NCBI RefSeq assembly: GCF_900106065.1
Contig: NZ_LT629796.1
Coordinates: 6,548,501 to 6,612,500, forward strand
DNA from: Pseudomonas mandelii
GTDB taxonomy: Bacteria; Pseudomonadota; Gammaproteobacteria; Pseudomonadales; Pseudomonadaceae
Direction of reading: 5' to 3'
Length of the DNA: 64,000 bases
A program made the translations under genes and the position numbers. Positions 1 through 8,166 of the stretch are shown in pieces. Under the pieces are notes generated by a model that had not been told where the DNA came from, searched no databases, and saw nothing but the letters and a program-made list of their open reading frames with translations. Each line of letters opens with the position of its first letter. The first letter of the stretch is position 1.

Positions 1-596
1 ACGGCGTAGTCCTGTTGTTTGACTCGCTGAGTCAACACCAGCATGGTCAGGAAACCCAATGCGATCAGCACCGGATACGCCATCAACAGTTCGGAAAGCG
101 AGTATTTCCAGGCCAACGGGCGACCGACGCCCAGCATGGCCGCGTACATCCACGACACCGCCGACAGCGAGCCGCAAAACAGCGCCAGCATCCGTGCGCT
201 GAATCCGAGATCGAGCAAGGAGCCGGCCTTTTGCAAAGCGGGCAATACCAGGCGATGCAACAACATGCCGTTGTAGGTCAGCAACATGACAATAATGACT
301 TTGGCTTGAAGTTTTGGGTTCATGAAGTAGTTCATACCTTTATCCAGGTAATCAATTCCCATGACAGCGATACCGGTTACCCATAACGCGATTAACGCAA
401 CCACCACCGACTTCTGCAGACTTTCCATGTGAGCATGATCATGCCCAGTGGACGTTTTCCGTTTCAATAAATCTTTAACCATTGCAATATCACTGGTCAA
501 CACCAGACCAATAGCCACGCAACACGACAATAAATGAACGTAAATAACGCCCAGCCGCAAAAATTCCATACATTCTTTGTTTTCCAACAGGCTCAT
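1..596 (-). CDS. Integral membrane protein, 3' end outside the window
   Basis: Reading leftward from an ATG at 596 gives an open frame of about 198 codons that runs off the window edge, so the C terminus is missing. The product is very hydrophobic, with membrane segments near residues 14-34, 64-82, 95-112, 135-155 and 165-185. The first cytoplasmic or periplasmic loop is hydrophilic and contains a short histidine-rich motif (HDHAH, about residue 53). No clear Shine-Dalgarno sequence precedes the ATG. I do not recognise the family; the histidine loop is only a weak hint of metal contact. Codon usage and continuity support a real gene. Confidence 0.65.
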   Translation of the reverse strand, partial: MSLLENKECMEFLRLGVIYVHLLSCCVAIGLVLTSDIAMVKDLLKRKTSTGHDHAHMESLQKSVVVALIALWVTGIAVMGIDYLDKGMNYFMNPKLQAKVIIVMLLTYNGMLLHRLVLPALQKAGSLLDLGFSARMLALFCGSLSAVSWMYAAMLGVGRPLAWKYSLSELLMAYPVLIALGFLTMLVLTQRVKQQDYA

Positions 597-1176
597 AATT
601 GTATTTATCGCCACGGTAAGTTCCCCACCTTATTCGATAGTACAGATCGGTTCTTCAACAGGGCATTTCGCTCTTCAAACCCTGTGCGATCTTACTTTTT
701 ATAAGATATGCCAAATCGTCGACCTGACACTGCTTAGCCCATTGAATTACCTGGCAATTCAATGACCGGCTTAGTTATTACCTCCTGAATTTCAGATAAA
801 AAAATCCCCATTTGCATTCACTGCACATGAGGTTTTTTTCCACTTCTTTTTTACGACAGCATTAGCACGTCATGGTGACATGCTGAAGTATCAGAGGGCG
901 AAGAGGCTAGAATGTTCATTTTTTGAGCAGACTACCGACAAACGGTTATTTCAGTCAAAGCAACTCACCCCGACGGTAAATCGGCAACTTCCCGGAAAGC
1001 CGCATGATAACTGGCCCGCGTAAATTAGATGAGCGCCAGATACTTCCATTGGATCCATTAGTTGTTGCATTACTTACGATAAGTGCCTGAGAGACCCGCG
1101 CTCATTTACTGTCCTCACTGCTGAAACAGTCGGACTTTTTAACGCAAGCGGATTTACGACAATGACCCGGCCGTTG
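597..1176. other. Intergenic region without a credible protein gene
   Basis: This 580-base gap separates the membrane protein from the sensor kinase. I see no ORF with coding character. It holds a bidirectional terminator-like hairpin at 798-839 and a second hairpin followed by five T residues at 1111-1140. A promoter-like pair (TTGAGC at 923-928 and TTATTT at 946-951, spaced 17) lies upstream of that second hairpin on the plus strand, so a small untranslated RNA of about 180 nt is possible. Confidence 0.5.
798..839. terminator. Bidirectional terminator-like hairpin
   Basis: A run of seven A precedes, and seven T follow, a hairpin whose inner stem pairs TGCA with TGCA around the loop TTCAC. 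The outer stem pairs CC/GG and CAT/ATG with single mismatches. The symmetry of the A and T tracts would allow termination on both strands. It lies in a gap with no assigned upstream gene on either side, so its client transcript is unknown. Confidence 0.5.
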
Positions 1177-2520
1177 TCAGTCTCCGATCACCGTCGCGAG
1201 CGGTAACCAGACGCACACTTCAAAACCCTCTTGTCGACCGGTTGCAGGAGAGACCAATTTCATACTCGCGTTGACCCCTTGGACAATGGTTTTGGCGATC
1301 GCCAGCCCTAATCCAGAACCGCTTATTTCACTGTGACCACGCACAAAACGCTCGGTCAGGTGCCGCAACACCGAGTCCGGCACCGCCGGGCCGCCATTGA
1401 CTACCCGCAGTTGGGCCTGCTCGGTGAGGCTGACTTCGATCGGTTGATCGGTGGCGCCGTACTTCAGCGCGTTCTCGATCAGGTTGCGCAACAAGATGCC
1501 AAAGGCATCCGGGTCGATGTTCGAGTACACGCTGGCCTGCCCTGGCAAATGCAATTCAATGCGCTGACCGCTGCGCTGGTTCCACTCATCAACGCCATGG
1601 GCCAGCAACGGAATCAGGTCCTGAGGCGTTTCGGACAACAGCCCCCCGCCCTCGGCCTTGGCCAATTGCATGAGCTTTTCCGAAAGCCGCGCCAGCTCAC
1701 GCAAGGCGTTTTCGATCTTCGCCGCCCGCACCCGCAACGGACCTTCGGGCGCCTCGTGGTGCAAGCGCTGGATCTGCGCCAGGGTCGCGGCCAGTGGCGT
1801 GCGCAGTTCATGGGCGCTGTTGGCGGTAAAACTGCGCTCGGCCTCCAGAGCCTTGCGCAAGCGCTCCAGCAGGTGGTTGACCGCCTCGGCCAACGGATCG
1901 ATTTCTGCGGGCAGGCGGGCCACCTTGATCGGCGACAGATCCCCCACCCCACGCGCCTCGACCGCCCGACGATACGCCAACACACTGCGCAGGCTGATCC
2001 GCACGAACAACCAGGTGCCCAACAGGCTGACGGGAATCAGCGCCAACAGCGGCAACAACAAGGCAAACAAAGCCTCCCGCGCGGCTTCACGGCGATGACC
2101 CAGCGGCTCGGCGATCTCAATGAACAGCGTCTCGCGTAACGCACTGGCGCCATACAAGCGGTACTTTTCAGAAGTGGAAAATCCCTCGGTCGGCCGCTTA
2201 CTGAAGATCTTCGGGTTGGCGTCGTGGGACTGCATCAGGATTTTGCCGCTGGCATCGCGCACCAGGTACGTCAGATATTCGTTGTGCATTTTCAACGTCG
2301 CAACGTGCTGCGCTTCACGGGGTTCCTCCCGGTTGCTGATTTCCAGCACGGCCAGCGGCAAGATCCGTTGCGCGGTCTCTTCCAGCGCACTGTCGAACGC
2401 TTCGTTCAACTCATGTTGCACCACCAGCCAGGCGCCGACAGTCGCGCCCAGCCACAGTAAGGTCATGCCCAGGGTCAGCCCCAGGCCGAGGCGTTTTTGC
2501 AGGCTCGAAGAAGACTTCAT
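1177..2520 (-). CDS. Two-component sensor histidine kinase (QseC/TctE type)
   Basis: This 447-residue inner-membrane kinase should phosphorylate the response regulator encoded just upstream. Two membrane segments (about 14-34 and 150-172) enclose a periplasmic sensor domain of roughly 115 residues, followed by a HAMP-like linker. The phosphoacceptor is His237 in the H box (AHELRTPL). The N box (NLIENALKYGA) and G box (GSGLGLAI) of the ATPase domain are intact. Its ATG overlaps the TGA of the regulator by four bases (ATGA), so translation is coupled. The ligand cannot be read from the sequence. The divergent neighbours (PepSY, DUF2271, flavoprotein reductase, ApbE, VIT) suggest a redox or metal signal, which is inference. 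Confidence 0.9.
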   Translation of the reverse strand: MKSSSSLQKRLGLGLTLGMTLLWLGATVGAWLVVQHELNEAFDSALEETAQRILPLAVLEISNREEPREAQHVATLKMHNEYLTYLVRDASGKILMQSHDANPKIFSKRPTEGFSTSEKYRLYGASALRETLFIEIAEPLGHRREAAREALFALLLPLLALIPVSLLGTWLFVRISLRSVLAYRRAVEARGVGDLSPIKVARLPAEIDPLAEAVNHLLERLRKALEAERSFTANSAHELRTPLAATLAQIQRLHHEAPEGPLRVRAAKIENALRELARLSEKLMQLAKAEGGGLLSETPQDLIPLLAHGVDEWNQRSGQRIELHLPGQASVYSNIDPDAFGILLRNLIENALKYGATDQPIEVSLTEQAQLRVVNGGPAVPDSVLRHLTERFVRGHSEISGSGLGLAIAKTIVQGVNASMKLVSPATGRQEGFEVCVWLPLATVIGD

Positions 2521-3176
2521 GCGGCCGCCAACCGGTAGCCCATGCCGCGCACGGTTTCAATCAGATCGCGCCCCAGTTTTTTACGCAGACGGCTGATGTA
2601 CACCTCGATGGTATTGCTCTCGATTTCGGCACCGAAGGCATACAGCCGCTCTTCGAGCTGCGACTTGGACAACAACGCGCTGGGGCGCTGCACGAACGCT
2701 TCGAACAGCGCCCATTCCCGGGCCGTCAGGTCCACGGTGGTGCCGGCACGCTGCACGGTGCGGGCGCTCATGTCGACCTGCACATCACCAAGTCTGATCT
2801 GCGGATTGGGGTTGCCGCTGTAACGGCGGGCCACCGCCGCCACACGGGCCGAGAGTTCAAACAGGTCGAACGGTTTGACCAGGTAATCGTCGGCCCCGGC
2901 ATTGAGGCCGGCGATGCGATCGGAAATCTGATCCTGGGCCGTCAGGATAATCACCGGGGTCACGTCCCCCGCCGAGCGCTGCTGACGCAAAAAATCCAGC
3001 CCGCGACCGTCCGGCAGCATCAAGTCCAGCAGGATCAGGTCGTAAGGCGTGGTGCGCACGCTGTTGCGCGCATGGTCCAGGCGCTGCACCCAATCGACGG
3101 CGTGACCGTCATCGGCGATCTGTTCGCGCACCGCTTCCCCCAGCCCTGGGGCGTCCTCGACCAATAAAACCCGCAT
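2517..3176 (-). CDS. OmpR-family response regulator
   Basis: The 219-residue protein has a receiver domain with Asp51 as the probable phosphorylation site (LLDLMLPDG), the acidic pair near residues 7-8 and a conserved Lys in the VKPF motif. A C-terminal winged-helix domain of the OmpR/PhoB type follows (TAREWALFEAF and SNTIEVYISRLRKKLG). I chose the ATG at 3176 because AGGAGGTG lies just upstream with ideal spacing; a longer frame to 3209 adds an unlikely basic leader. It is the first gene of a two-gene operon with the kinase and is divergent from the PepSY operon. A perfect palindrome at 3230-3245 in the shared promoter region is a candidate operator. Confidence 0.92.
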   Translation of the reverse strand: MRVLLVEDAPGLGEAVREQIADDGHAVDWVQRLDHARNSVRTTPYDLILLDLMLPDGRGLDFLRQQRSAGDVTPVIILTAQDQISDRIAGLNAGADDYLVKPFDLFELSARVAAVARRYSGNPNPQIRLGDVQVDMSARTVQRAGTTVDLTAREWALFEAFVQRPSALLSKSQLEERLYAFGAEIESNTIEVYISRLRKKLGRDLIETVRGMGYRLAAA

Positions 3177-3229
3177 CTGGCACCTCCTGTGGTGGTTGTC
3201 GTGCCGCACCTTAATCGCCTTACCTGACG

Positions 3230-3245
3230 TGAATCTGAAGATTCA
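3230..3245. promoter_or_regulatory. Perfect palindrome between divergent regulator and PepSY operon
   Basis: TGAATCT and AGATTCA form a perfect inverted repeat with a two-base spacer, 54 bases upstream of the response regulator ATG and 63 bases upstream of the PepSY gene. Its position in the divergent promoter region suggests a binding site for the adjacent regulator or another dimeric repressor. Many OmpR-type regulators bind direct repeats, so the owner is uncertain. Confidence 0.4.
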
Positions 3246-3308
3246 GCTGGTTGTCAGGAATGCACCTTAGGGTATGCCACAGACGCCGACCTCGGCAGGA
3301 GACAGATC

Positions 3309-3632
3309 ATGAAATCAGGTTTTATTGCCCATGCCGCGCTGTTGAGCCTGCTGCTTAGCGGTTTCGCCATGGCCGACGACGACTGCAGCGACCCGGTGAG
3401 CGACTGGCAACCCCGCGAGACTTTGCGACAGCAGGTCGAGCGGCAATACGGCTGGAGCGTGCAACGCATCAAGGTCGACGACGGTTGTTACGAACTCAAG
3501 GGGTTGGACCGCAAGGGCAACGCCATCGAAGCCAGCTACTCACCGGCCTCGCTGCGCCTGCGCATGCTCGAGATCCATTTCCGCGACGACGGCGATGCCA
3601 GGGATTATCTCGGCAGCCCGCTCACCGAATGA
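3309..3632 (+). CDS. Small periplasmic PepSY-domain protein
   Basis: This is a 107-residue protein with a clear signal peptide (cleavage after Ala-Met-Ala near residue 22) followed by one PepSY-like domain (about 30-105, including the core around YELKGLDRKG and YSPASL). Two cysteines (mature N terminus and CYEL) could form a disulfide. AGGAG precedes the ATG. It opens a plus-strand operon with the DUF2271 protein and the PepSY-flavoprotein reductase, divergent from the two-component genes. Small PepSY proteins of this kind commonly accompany ferric or flavin reductases; a role as sensor or electron-transfer partner is inference. Confidence 0.8.
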   Translation: MKSGFIAHAALLSLLLSGFAMADDDCSDPVSDWQPRETLRQQVERQYGWSVQRIKVDDGCYELKGLDRKGNAIEASYSPASLRLRMLEIHFRDDGDARDYLGSPLTE

Positions 3633-3724
3633 CGCCTCACCCGTCGATGAGTTTTTCCTGCGATTCAGGTTGCTGTCAGCAAGCAGGTCCAGGCTCTCGA
3701 CCTAACGATCACAAGGACACCCTC

Positions 3725-4195
3725 ATGAAAAAGATCATCGCAGCCACCTGTCTCGCCGGCGCCATTGCCCTGCCGGGGTTGGCCCAGGCCCGGGAAGTAA
3801 CCCTGACCACCCAGCTCAAGGACTACAGCGGCAATGATGCCTACCTGGCGATCTACGTGACCGACGCCAACGGCCAATACCAGAAAACCCTGTGGGTGGC
3901 CGGCAAGAAGGCCAAGTACTACAAACACCTGGGCGACTGGGCCCGTGGCAGCGGGATGAACCCGAGCGAGTTTGACGGCGTCAGCGGCGCCAGTGTCGGC
4001 AGTGGGCGCACGCTCAAAGTCAGCGTCGAACTGGCAGACACCCTGATCGATGCCGGGTATCAGATCCGCATCGACAGTGCCGTCGAGGACAAACGTGACG
4101 CCCGCGCCGATGTCAGCGTGCCCCTGACGTCCAAGGGCGCAGGCCAGCCGGCGACCGGCAGCACCTATGTCGAGTCCTTTACTTACGATTTGTAG
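3725..4195 (+). CDS. DUF2271 periplasmic protein with a flavinylation-like motif
   Basis: The 156-residue protein begins with a Sec signal peptide (cleavage after AQA, about residue 22). The mature domain matches the DUF2271 pattern, including the stretch WVAGKKAKYYKHLGDWARG near residues 57-75. Residues 84-90 read D-G-V-S-G-A-S, which fits the D-x-x-[ST]-G-A-[ST] motif on which ApbE enzymes attach FMN; the candidate acceptor is Ser90. The gene lies 92 bases after the PepSY gene and 25 bases before the reductase, and an ApbE gene is the fourth member of the operon. I infer a periplasmic covalent-FMN electron carrier fed by the membrane reductase. Flavinylation itself is not proven by sequence. 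Confidence 0.8.
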   Translation: MKKIIAATCLAGAIALPGLAQAREVTLTTQLKDYSGNDAYLAIYVTDANGQYQKTLWVAGKKAKYYKHLGDWARGSGMNPSEFDGVSGASVGSGRTLKVSVELADTLIDAGYQIRIDSAVEDKRDARADVSVPLTSKGAGQPATGSTYVESFTYDL

Positions 4196-4220
4196 CACCT
4201 GCCCTTTCTGGAGGCTGAAC

Positions 4221-6401
4221 ATGCTTCGCCAGTCCCATTCCCTGTCCGGCCTGATCGCCGCCCTGTTGGTCATGCTGTTGGCCATCAGCGGCGCGATCCT
4301 GTCGGTCGACCCGGCGCTGGAACGCTTGCACAGCACCCCCACCGCGGCCGGGCAACTCACCGTCGGTCAATTGGCCGGGCGTGTGGCCAATCACTTTCCG
4401 GGCGTGGAGCAGATCCAGCGCACAGCGTCCGGGACGGTCATCGTCTACTACAACCAGAACGGTCAGGCCGGGGCTGAAACGGTCGACCCACTGACTGGCG
4501 AAGGCCTCGCGCCTTATGCGCCCTCCGCGTTCACGCGTTGGGTGAAAGAGCTGCACCGCTCGATGTTCCTTGGCACACCGGGCCATGGGGTGTCGGGTGT
4601 CGGCGCGTTGTTCATGCTGATGCTGTCAGTGTCCGGCGCGCTGTTGCTGGCCCGACGCCTGGGTGGCTGGCGCAACCTGCTGCGGCCACTGCGCGGCACG
4701 TTCAACCAGCGCTGGCATGCTGAAGTCGGGCGACTGGCTTTGCTCGGGCTGCTGCTGTCGGCCTTGAGCGGGCTGTATATGTCCGCCACCACTTTCGGCT
4801 TTATCGCCGACGGCAGTCAGAATGAACCCGCCTTCCCCGCCCACGTCAGTGCCGGGCCGGCCTTGCCGGTGGCGAGCCTGCAAGCCTTGCAGGCCACCGA
4901 CCTGAATGACCTGCGCGAGCTGGTCTACCCCAGTCCCGGCAACCCGAAGGACGTGTTTTCCCTGCGCACGGCCCAGGGCGACGGCTACGTGGATCAGGCC
5001 AGCGGCGCCTTGTTGTCCTACCAGGCCCACGACTCGATGCACAACCTCTACGAATTGATCTATCAGCTGCACACCGGTGAAGGCCTGTGGTGGCTGGGCC
5101 TGCCGCTTGGGCTCTGCGCCCTCTGTGTGCCGTTGATGAGCGTCACCGGCCTTCTGTTGTGGTTGCGCCGGCGCAAGGCGAGCCCGAACATCCGCCACAA
5201 CAGCCCTGCCCACTCTGCCGACAGCGTGATTCTGGTGGGCAGTGAAAACAACAGCACCTGGGGCTTTGCCAAGACCTTGCATGACGCCTTGCACCTGGCC
5301 GGACACCGAGTGCATAGCGCGGCGATGAATCAATACGCCAACGACTACCGCAGCGCCCAACGCGTGATCATCCTCACCGCGACCCACGGTGACGGCGACG
5401 CGCCAGCCTCGGCTTCGCAGTTCATGGCGCGGCTGGCCAAAACCGGCCTCAAGCCCGGCCTGCCCTTTGCCGTGCTGGGCTTTGGTGACCGCCAGTTTGC
5501 GCAGTTCTGTCAGTTCGCCCATCAGGTGCAGGACGCGATGTTGCAAGCCGGTGGCTCGCCGTTACTGGGGCTGGAAACCGTCAACCGCCAATCCTCTCAG
5601 GAATTTGCACGTTGGGGCCACGCGCTGGGCGACGTGCTCAAACATGACCTGACACTGGTCCATGCCCCGCAGCGGCCACAGACCCATCCATTGCTGCTGA
5701 CAGAGCGCATCGTCTATGGCGAACAGGTGAACGCACCGACCCACGTCTTGCGCTTCAAGGCACCCGGTGCGCTGCCGGACTTCCTGGCCGGTGACCTGGT
5801 CGGGATTGTGCCTCCGGGCAGTCCGATCCCCCGTTTCTACTCGCTGGCCAGCGGCTCGAAGGACGGCGTGCTGGAAATCTGCGTGCGCAAACACAACGGT
5901 GGCGTGTGCTCGGAATTCCTTCATGGCCTGGACATCGGAGCATCGATCGAAGCGTTTATCCAGCCCAACCCGCAATTCCGCCCGGCGTCGGGCACGCACC
6001 CGGTGATCCTGATCGGTGCCGGTACCGGTATCGGTCCATTGGCCGGTTTTATCCGCAACAACACGGCCCACCACCCGATGCACTTGTATTGGGGCGGGCG
6101 CAACCCGGCCTCGGACTTCCTCTACGAGCCGCAACTCAAGCAGTACCTGGCCGACCGGCGCCTGACGGCATTGCGCGCCGCCTTTTCTCAGGTTCAAGAC
6201 CGCTGCTACGTGCAAGACCGGCTGATCGGCGATGCCCAGGCCCTGCGTCGACTGATTGAAAAAGGCGCCCAGGTGCTGGTGTGTGGCAGTCGCGAAATGG
6301 CCAAAGGCGTGATGCACGCCCTCGATGAGGTGTTGGCACCTCTCAACCTGACGGTGCTGACCCTCAAGGCACAAGGACGCTACCGTGAAGACGTCTACTG
6401 A
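4221..6401 (+). CDS. PepSY-TM / flavodoxin / ferredoxin-reductase fusion (membrane flavoprotein reductase)
   Basis: This 726-residue fusion should carry electrons from NAD(P)H across the inner membrane. The N-terminal half (1-320) is a PepSY_TM region with membrane helices near 11-29, 126-147, 170-190 and 293-315. A flavodoxin-like FMN domain follows (about 335-475, with TATHGDGDAP). The C-terminal part (495-726) is a ferredoxin-NADP reductase module with the FAD motif RFYSLAS (539-545), the nucleotide motif GAGTGIGPLAGF (599-610) and the terminal aromatic YREDVY, as in sulfite reductase flavoprotein subunits. I chose the ATG at 4221 because GGAGG precedes it at good spacing. It overlaps the next gene by 17 bases. 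The likely acceptor is the flavinylated DUF2271 protein or an extracellular ferric chelate. Confidence 0.88.
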   Translation: MLRQSHSLSGLIAALLVMLLAISGAILSVDPALERLHSTPTAAGQLTVGQLAGRVANHFPGVEQIQRTASGTVIVYYNQNGQAGAETVDPLTGEGLAPYAPSAFTRWVKELHRSMFLGTPGHGVSGVGALFMLMLSVSGALLLARRLGGWRNLLRPLRGTFNQRWHAEVGRLALLGLLLSALSGLYMSATTFGFIADGSQNEPAFPAHVSAGPALPVASLQALQATDLNDLRELVYPSPGNPKDVFSLRTAQGDGYVDQASGALLSYQAHDSMHNLYELIYQLHTGEGLWWLGLPLGLCALCVPLMSVTGLLLWLRRRKASPNIRHNSPAHSADSVILVGSENNSTWGFAKTLHDALHLAGHRVHSAAMNQYANDYRSAQRVIILTATHGDGDAPASASQFMARLAKTGLKPGLPFAVLGFGDRQFAQFCQFAHQVQDAMLQAGGSPLLGLETVNRQSSQEFARWGHALGDVLKHDLTLVHAPQRPQTHPLLLTERIVYGEQVNAPTHVLRFKAPGALPDFLAGDLVGIVPPGSPIPRFYSLASGSKDGVLEICVRKHNGGVCSEFLHGLDIGASIEAFIQPNPQFRPASGTHPVILIGAGTGIGPLAGFIRNNTAHHPMHLYWGGRNPASDFLYEPQLKQYLADRRLTALRAAFSQVQDRCYVQDRLIGDAQALRRLIEKGAQVLVCGSREMAKGVMHALDEVLAPLNLTVLTLKAQGRYREDVY

Positions 6402-7362
6402 GTTGCAGCGCTACAGCCTGAACGGCGAAACCATGGGCAGCCGCTACACCGCCCTGTTCTATGCCGGAGCCGGGATCGATACCGACGAAGTGGGTCAGCG
6501 CCTGGCGTGCGCCGTGGCCCGGGTGGATCAGCAAATGTCCACCTGGAAACCCGACTCGGACCTCAACCGCCTCAATGCCGCCCCCGAGCAGCAATGGATT
6601 TCGGTGCCCCAGGAACTGGCAACGGTGCTGTCAGCGGCACTGCGTGTCAGTCAGCAATCCGGCGGCGCCTTCGACATTGCCGTCGGTGATCTGGTGAATG
6701 CCTGGGGGTTCGGCCCCGCAGAGCCGACCGTTACAGAACAGGCGCTCGCGACGATGCCGCCGCGCACCCGGCTGTCAGCCAGCGCCGCGTTGGTGGTCGA
6801 CCCGTTACGCAATCAGGTGCGCAAACGCGCGCCGCTGCACCTTGATTTGAATGGCATCGCCAAGGGGTTTGGCGTCGATGAGTTGGCCCGTTGCCTGGAA
6901 GGTTTTGGCATCACCCGCTACCTGGTCGGCATCGATGGCGAGATGCGCGCCCGGGGCGTCAAACCCGATGGCCAGTGCTGGACCGTAGCGGTGGAAAAGC
7001 CTGACCGGGGCGTGCGTGAAGTCATGGGTGTGATGGAACTTGGCGACGCCGCGATCGCGACCTCCGGGGACTACCGACAGTGGGTCGACGTGGCCGGTCA
7101 AGCCTATGCTCATACCATGAACCCGGCCACCGGCGCGCCGCTGTGCAACCCGCTCGCCGCCGTCACCGTGGTGGCTGCTTCGTGCATGCTCGCCGATGCC
7201 TGGGCCACGGCGCTGATGGTGCTGGGTGAAACCGAAGGGCCACGTCTGGCACAGGAACGCGGGATGGACGCGCTGTTCGTGCTGCGCGACGGGCAACAAT
7301 TCAAGGAAATATCCATTGTCGGCGGCCAGTTGCAGGCGCAGATTGAAACCCGCCCGATGTGA
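6385..7362 (+). CDS. apbE: FAD:protein FMN transferase (ApbE family)
   Basis: ApbE enzymes cut FAD and attach FMN to a Ser or Thr in a D-x-x-[ST]-G-A-[ST] motif. The 325-residue protein carries the family hallmarks: GETMGSRY at the N terminus, LNGIAKGFGVD, the ATSGDYRQW segment, the HTMNPATG motif and the magnesium-site ADAWATALMVLG near the C terminus. It starts at a GTG that overlaps the end of the reductase gene by 17 bases, with AAGGA upstream. The N terminus shows neither signal peptide nor lipobox, unlike many periplasmic ApbE lipoproteins. Either flavinylation occurs in the cytoplasm before export or the true start differs. The probable substrate is the DUF2271 protein of the same operon. 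Confidence 0.9.
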   Translation: MKTSTELQRYSLNGETMGSRYTALFYAGAGIDTDEVGQRLACAVARVDQQMSTWKPDSDLNRLNAAPEQQWISVPQELATVLSAALRVSQQSGGAFDIAVGDLVNAWGFGPAEPTVTEQALATMPPRTRLSASAALVVDPLRNQVRKRAPLHLDLNGIAKGFGVDELARCLEGFGITRYLVGIDGEMRARGVKPDGQCWTVAVEKPDRGVREVMGVMELGDAAIATSGDYRQWVDVAGQAYAHTMNPATGAPLCNPLAAVTVVAASCMLADAWATALMVLGETEGPRLAQERGMDALFVLRDGQQFKEISIVGGQLQAQIETRPM

Positions 7363-7393
7363 ACCGCCCAATGACAGTGAGTCGCGCTCAACC

Positions 7394-8095
7394 ATGAAAT
7401 TCATGCACAGACACACCGAGTCCCACCGCAGTGATCGTATCGGCTGGCTGCGCGCCGCCGTCCTGGGGGCCAACGACGGGATTGTCTCCACCGCCAGCCT
7501 GCTGATCGGCGTGGCCGCCGCCAACGCCAGCCACGCCACGTTGCTGGTCACGGGCATGGCGGGGCTGATGGCCGGCGCTATGTCTATGGCGGCAGGCGAG
7601 TACATCTCCGTACACTCCCAGGCGGATACCGAGCGTGCCGATTTGTCCCGCGAACGGGCCGAGCTGGCCAGTGACCCGAAAGCCGAACACATCGAGCTCG
7701 CCAACATCTACATGCACCGTGGCGTATCACCCGAACTGGCGCATCAGGTGGCCGATCAATTGATGGCCCATGATGCGTTGGGTTCGCACGCCCGGGACGA
7801 ACTGGGTATCAGCGCCACCCTTACCGCCAAACCCTTGCAGGCCGCCCTGGCTTCCGCCGCCAGCTTTGTGGTGGGTGCCGCCCTGCCCCTGGCGGTGACG
7901 TTTGTCGCGCCGGAGCACAGCGTGGTGCCCTGGATATCGGGCATGTCATTGGTGTTTCTCGGGACGCTGGGCGCCATTGCCGCCAGGGCCGGCGGCGCCA
8001 AGGTCATCACCGGTGCCTGGCGGGTGACCTTTTGGGGCGCGTTGGCCATGGCGGTTACGGCACTGGTGGGGCACTTGTTTGGCGCTGTGGTCTAG
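7394..8095 (+). CDS. VIT/CCC1-family iron or manganese transporter
   Basis: The 233-residue membrane protein matches the VIT1/CCC1 family: RAAVLGANDGIVSTASLLIGV near the N terminus, then a membrane segment with AGAMSMAAGEYISVHSQ, an acidic cytoplasmic metal-binding loop (about 85-150) and three further C-terminal helices. VIT proteins move Fe(II) or Mn(II) out of the cytosol. It follows apbE by 31 bases, without a good Shine-Dalgarno sequence before the ATG at 7394, and is the last gene of the operon before a strong terminator. Its presence supports a metal-related role for the upstream electron transfer genes. Confidence 0.88.
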   Translation: MKFMHRHTESHRSDRIGWLRAAVLGANDGIVSTASLLIGVAAANASHATLLVTGMAGLMAGAMSMAAGEYISVHSQADTERADLSRERAELASDPKAEHIELANIYMHRGVSPELAHQVADQLMAHDALGSHARDELGISATLTAKPLQAALASAASFVVGAALPLAVTFVAPEHSVVPWISGMSLVFLGTLGAIAARAGGAKVITGAWRVTFWGALAMAVTALVGHLFGAVV

Positions 8096-8117
8096 CGCGC
8101 GTCCCTCCTGCAAAAAA

Positions 8118-8156
8118 CAAAGGGCGCCCCCTTAGTGAAAAGGGGCGCCCTTTTTA
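8118..8156. terminator. Strong bidirectional rho-independent terminator
   Basis: AGGGCGCCCC and GGGGCGCCCT form a perfect GC-rich stem, preceded by an A-rich stretch and followed by five T. It separates the VIT gene from the oppositely oriented RTX peroxidase gene and can serve both convergent transcripts. Confidence 0.88.
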
Positions 8157-8166
8157 CGCTGCCAAC

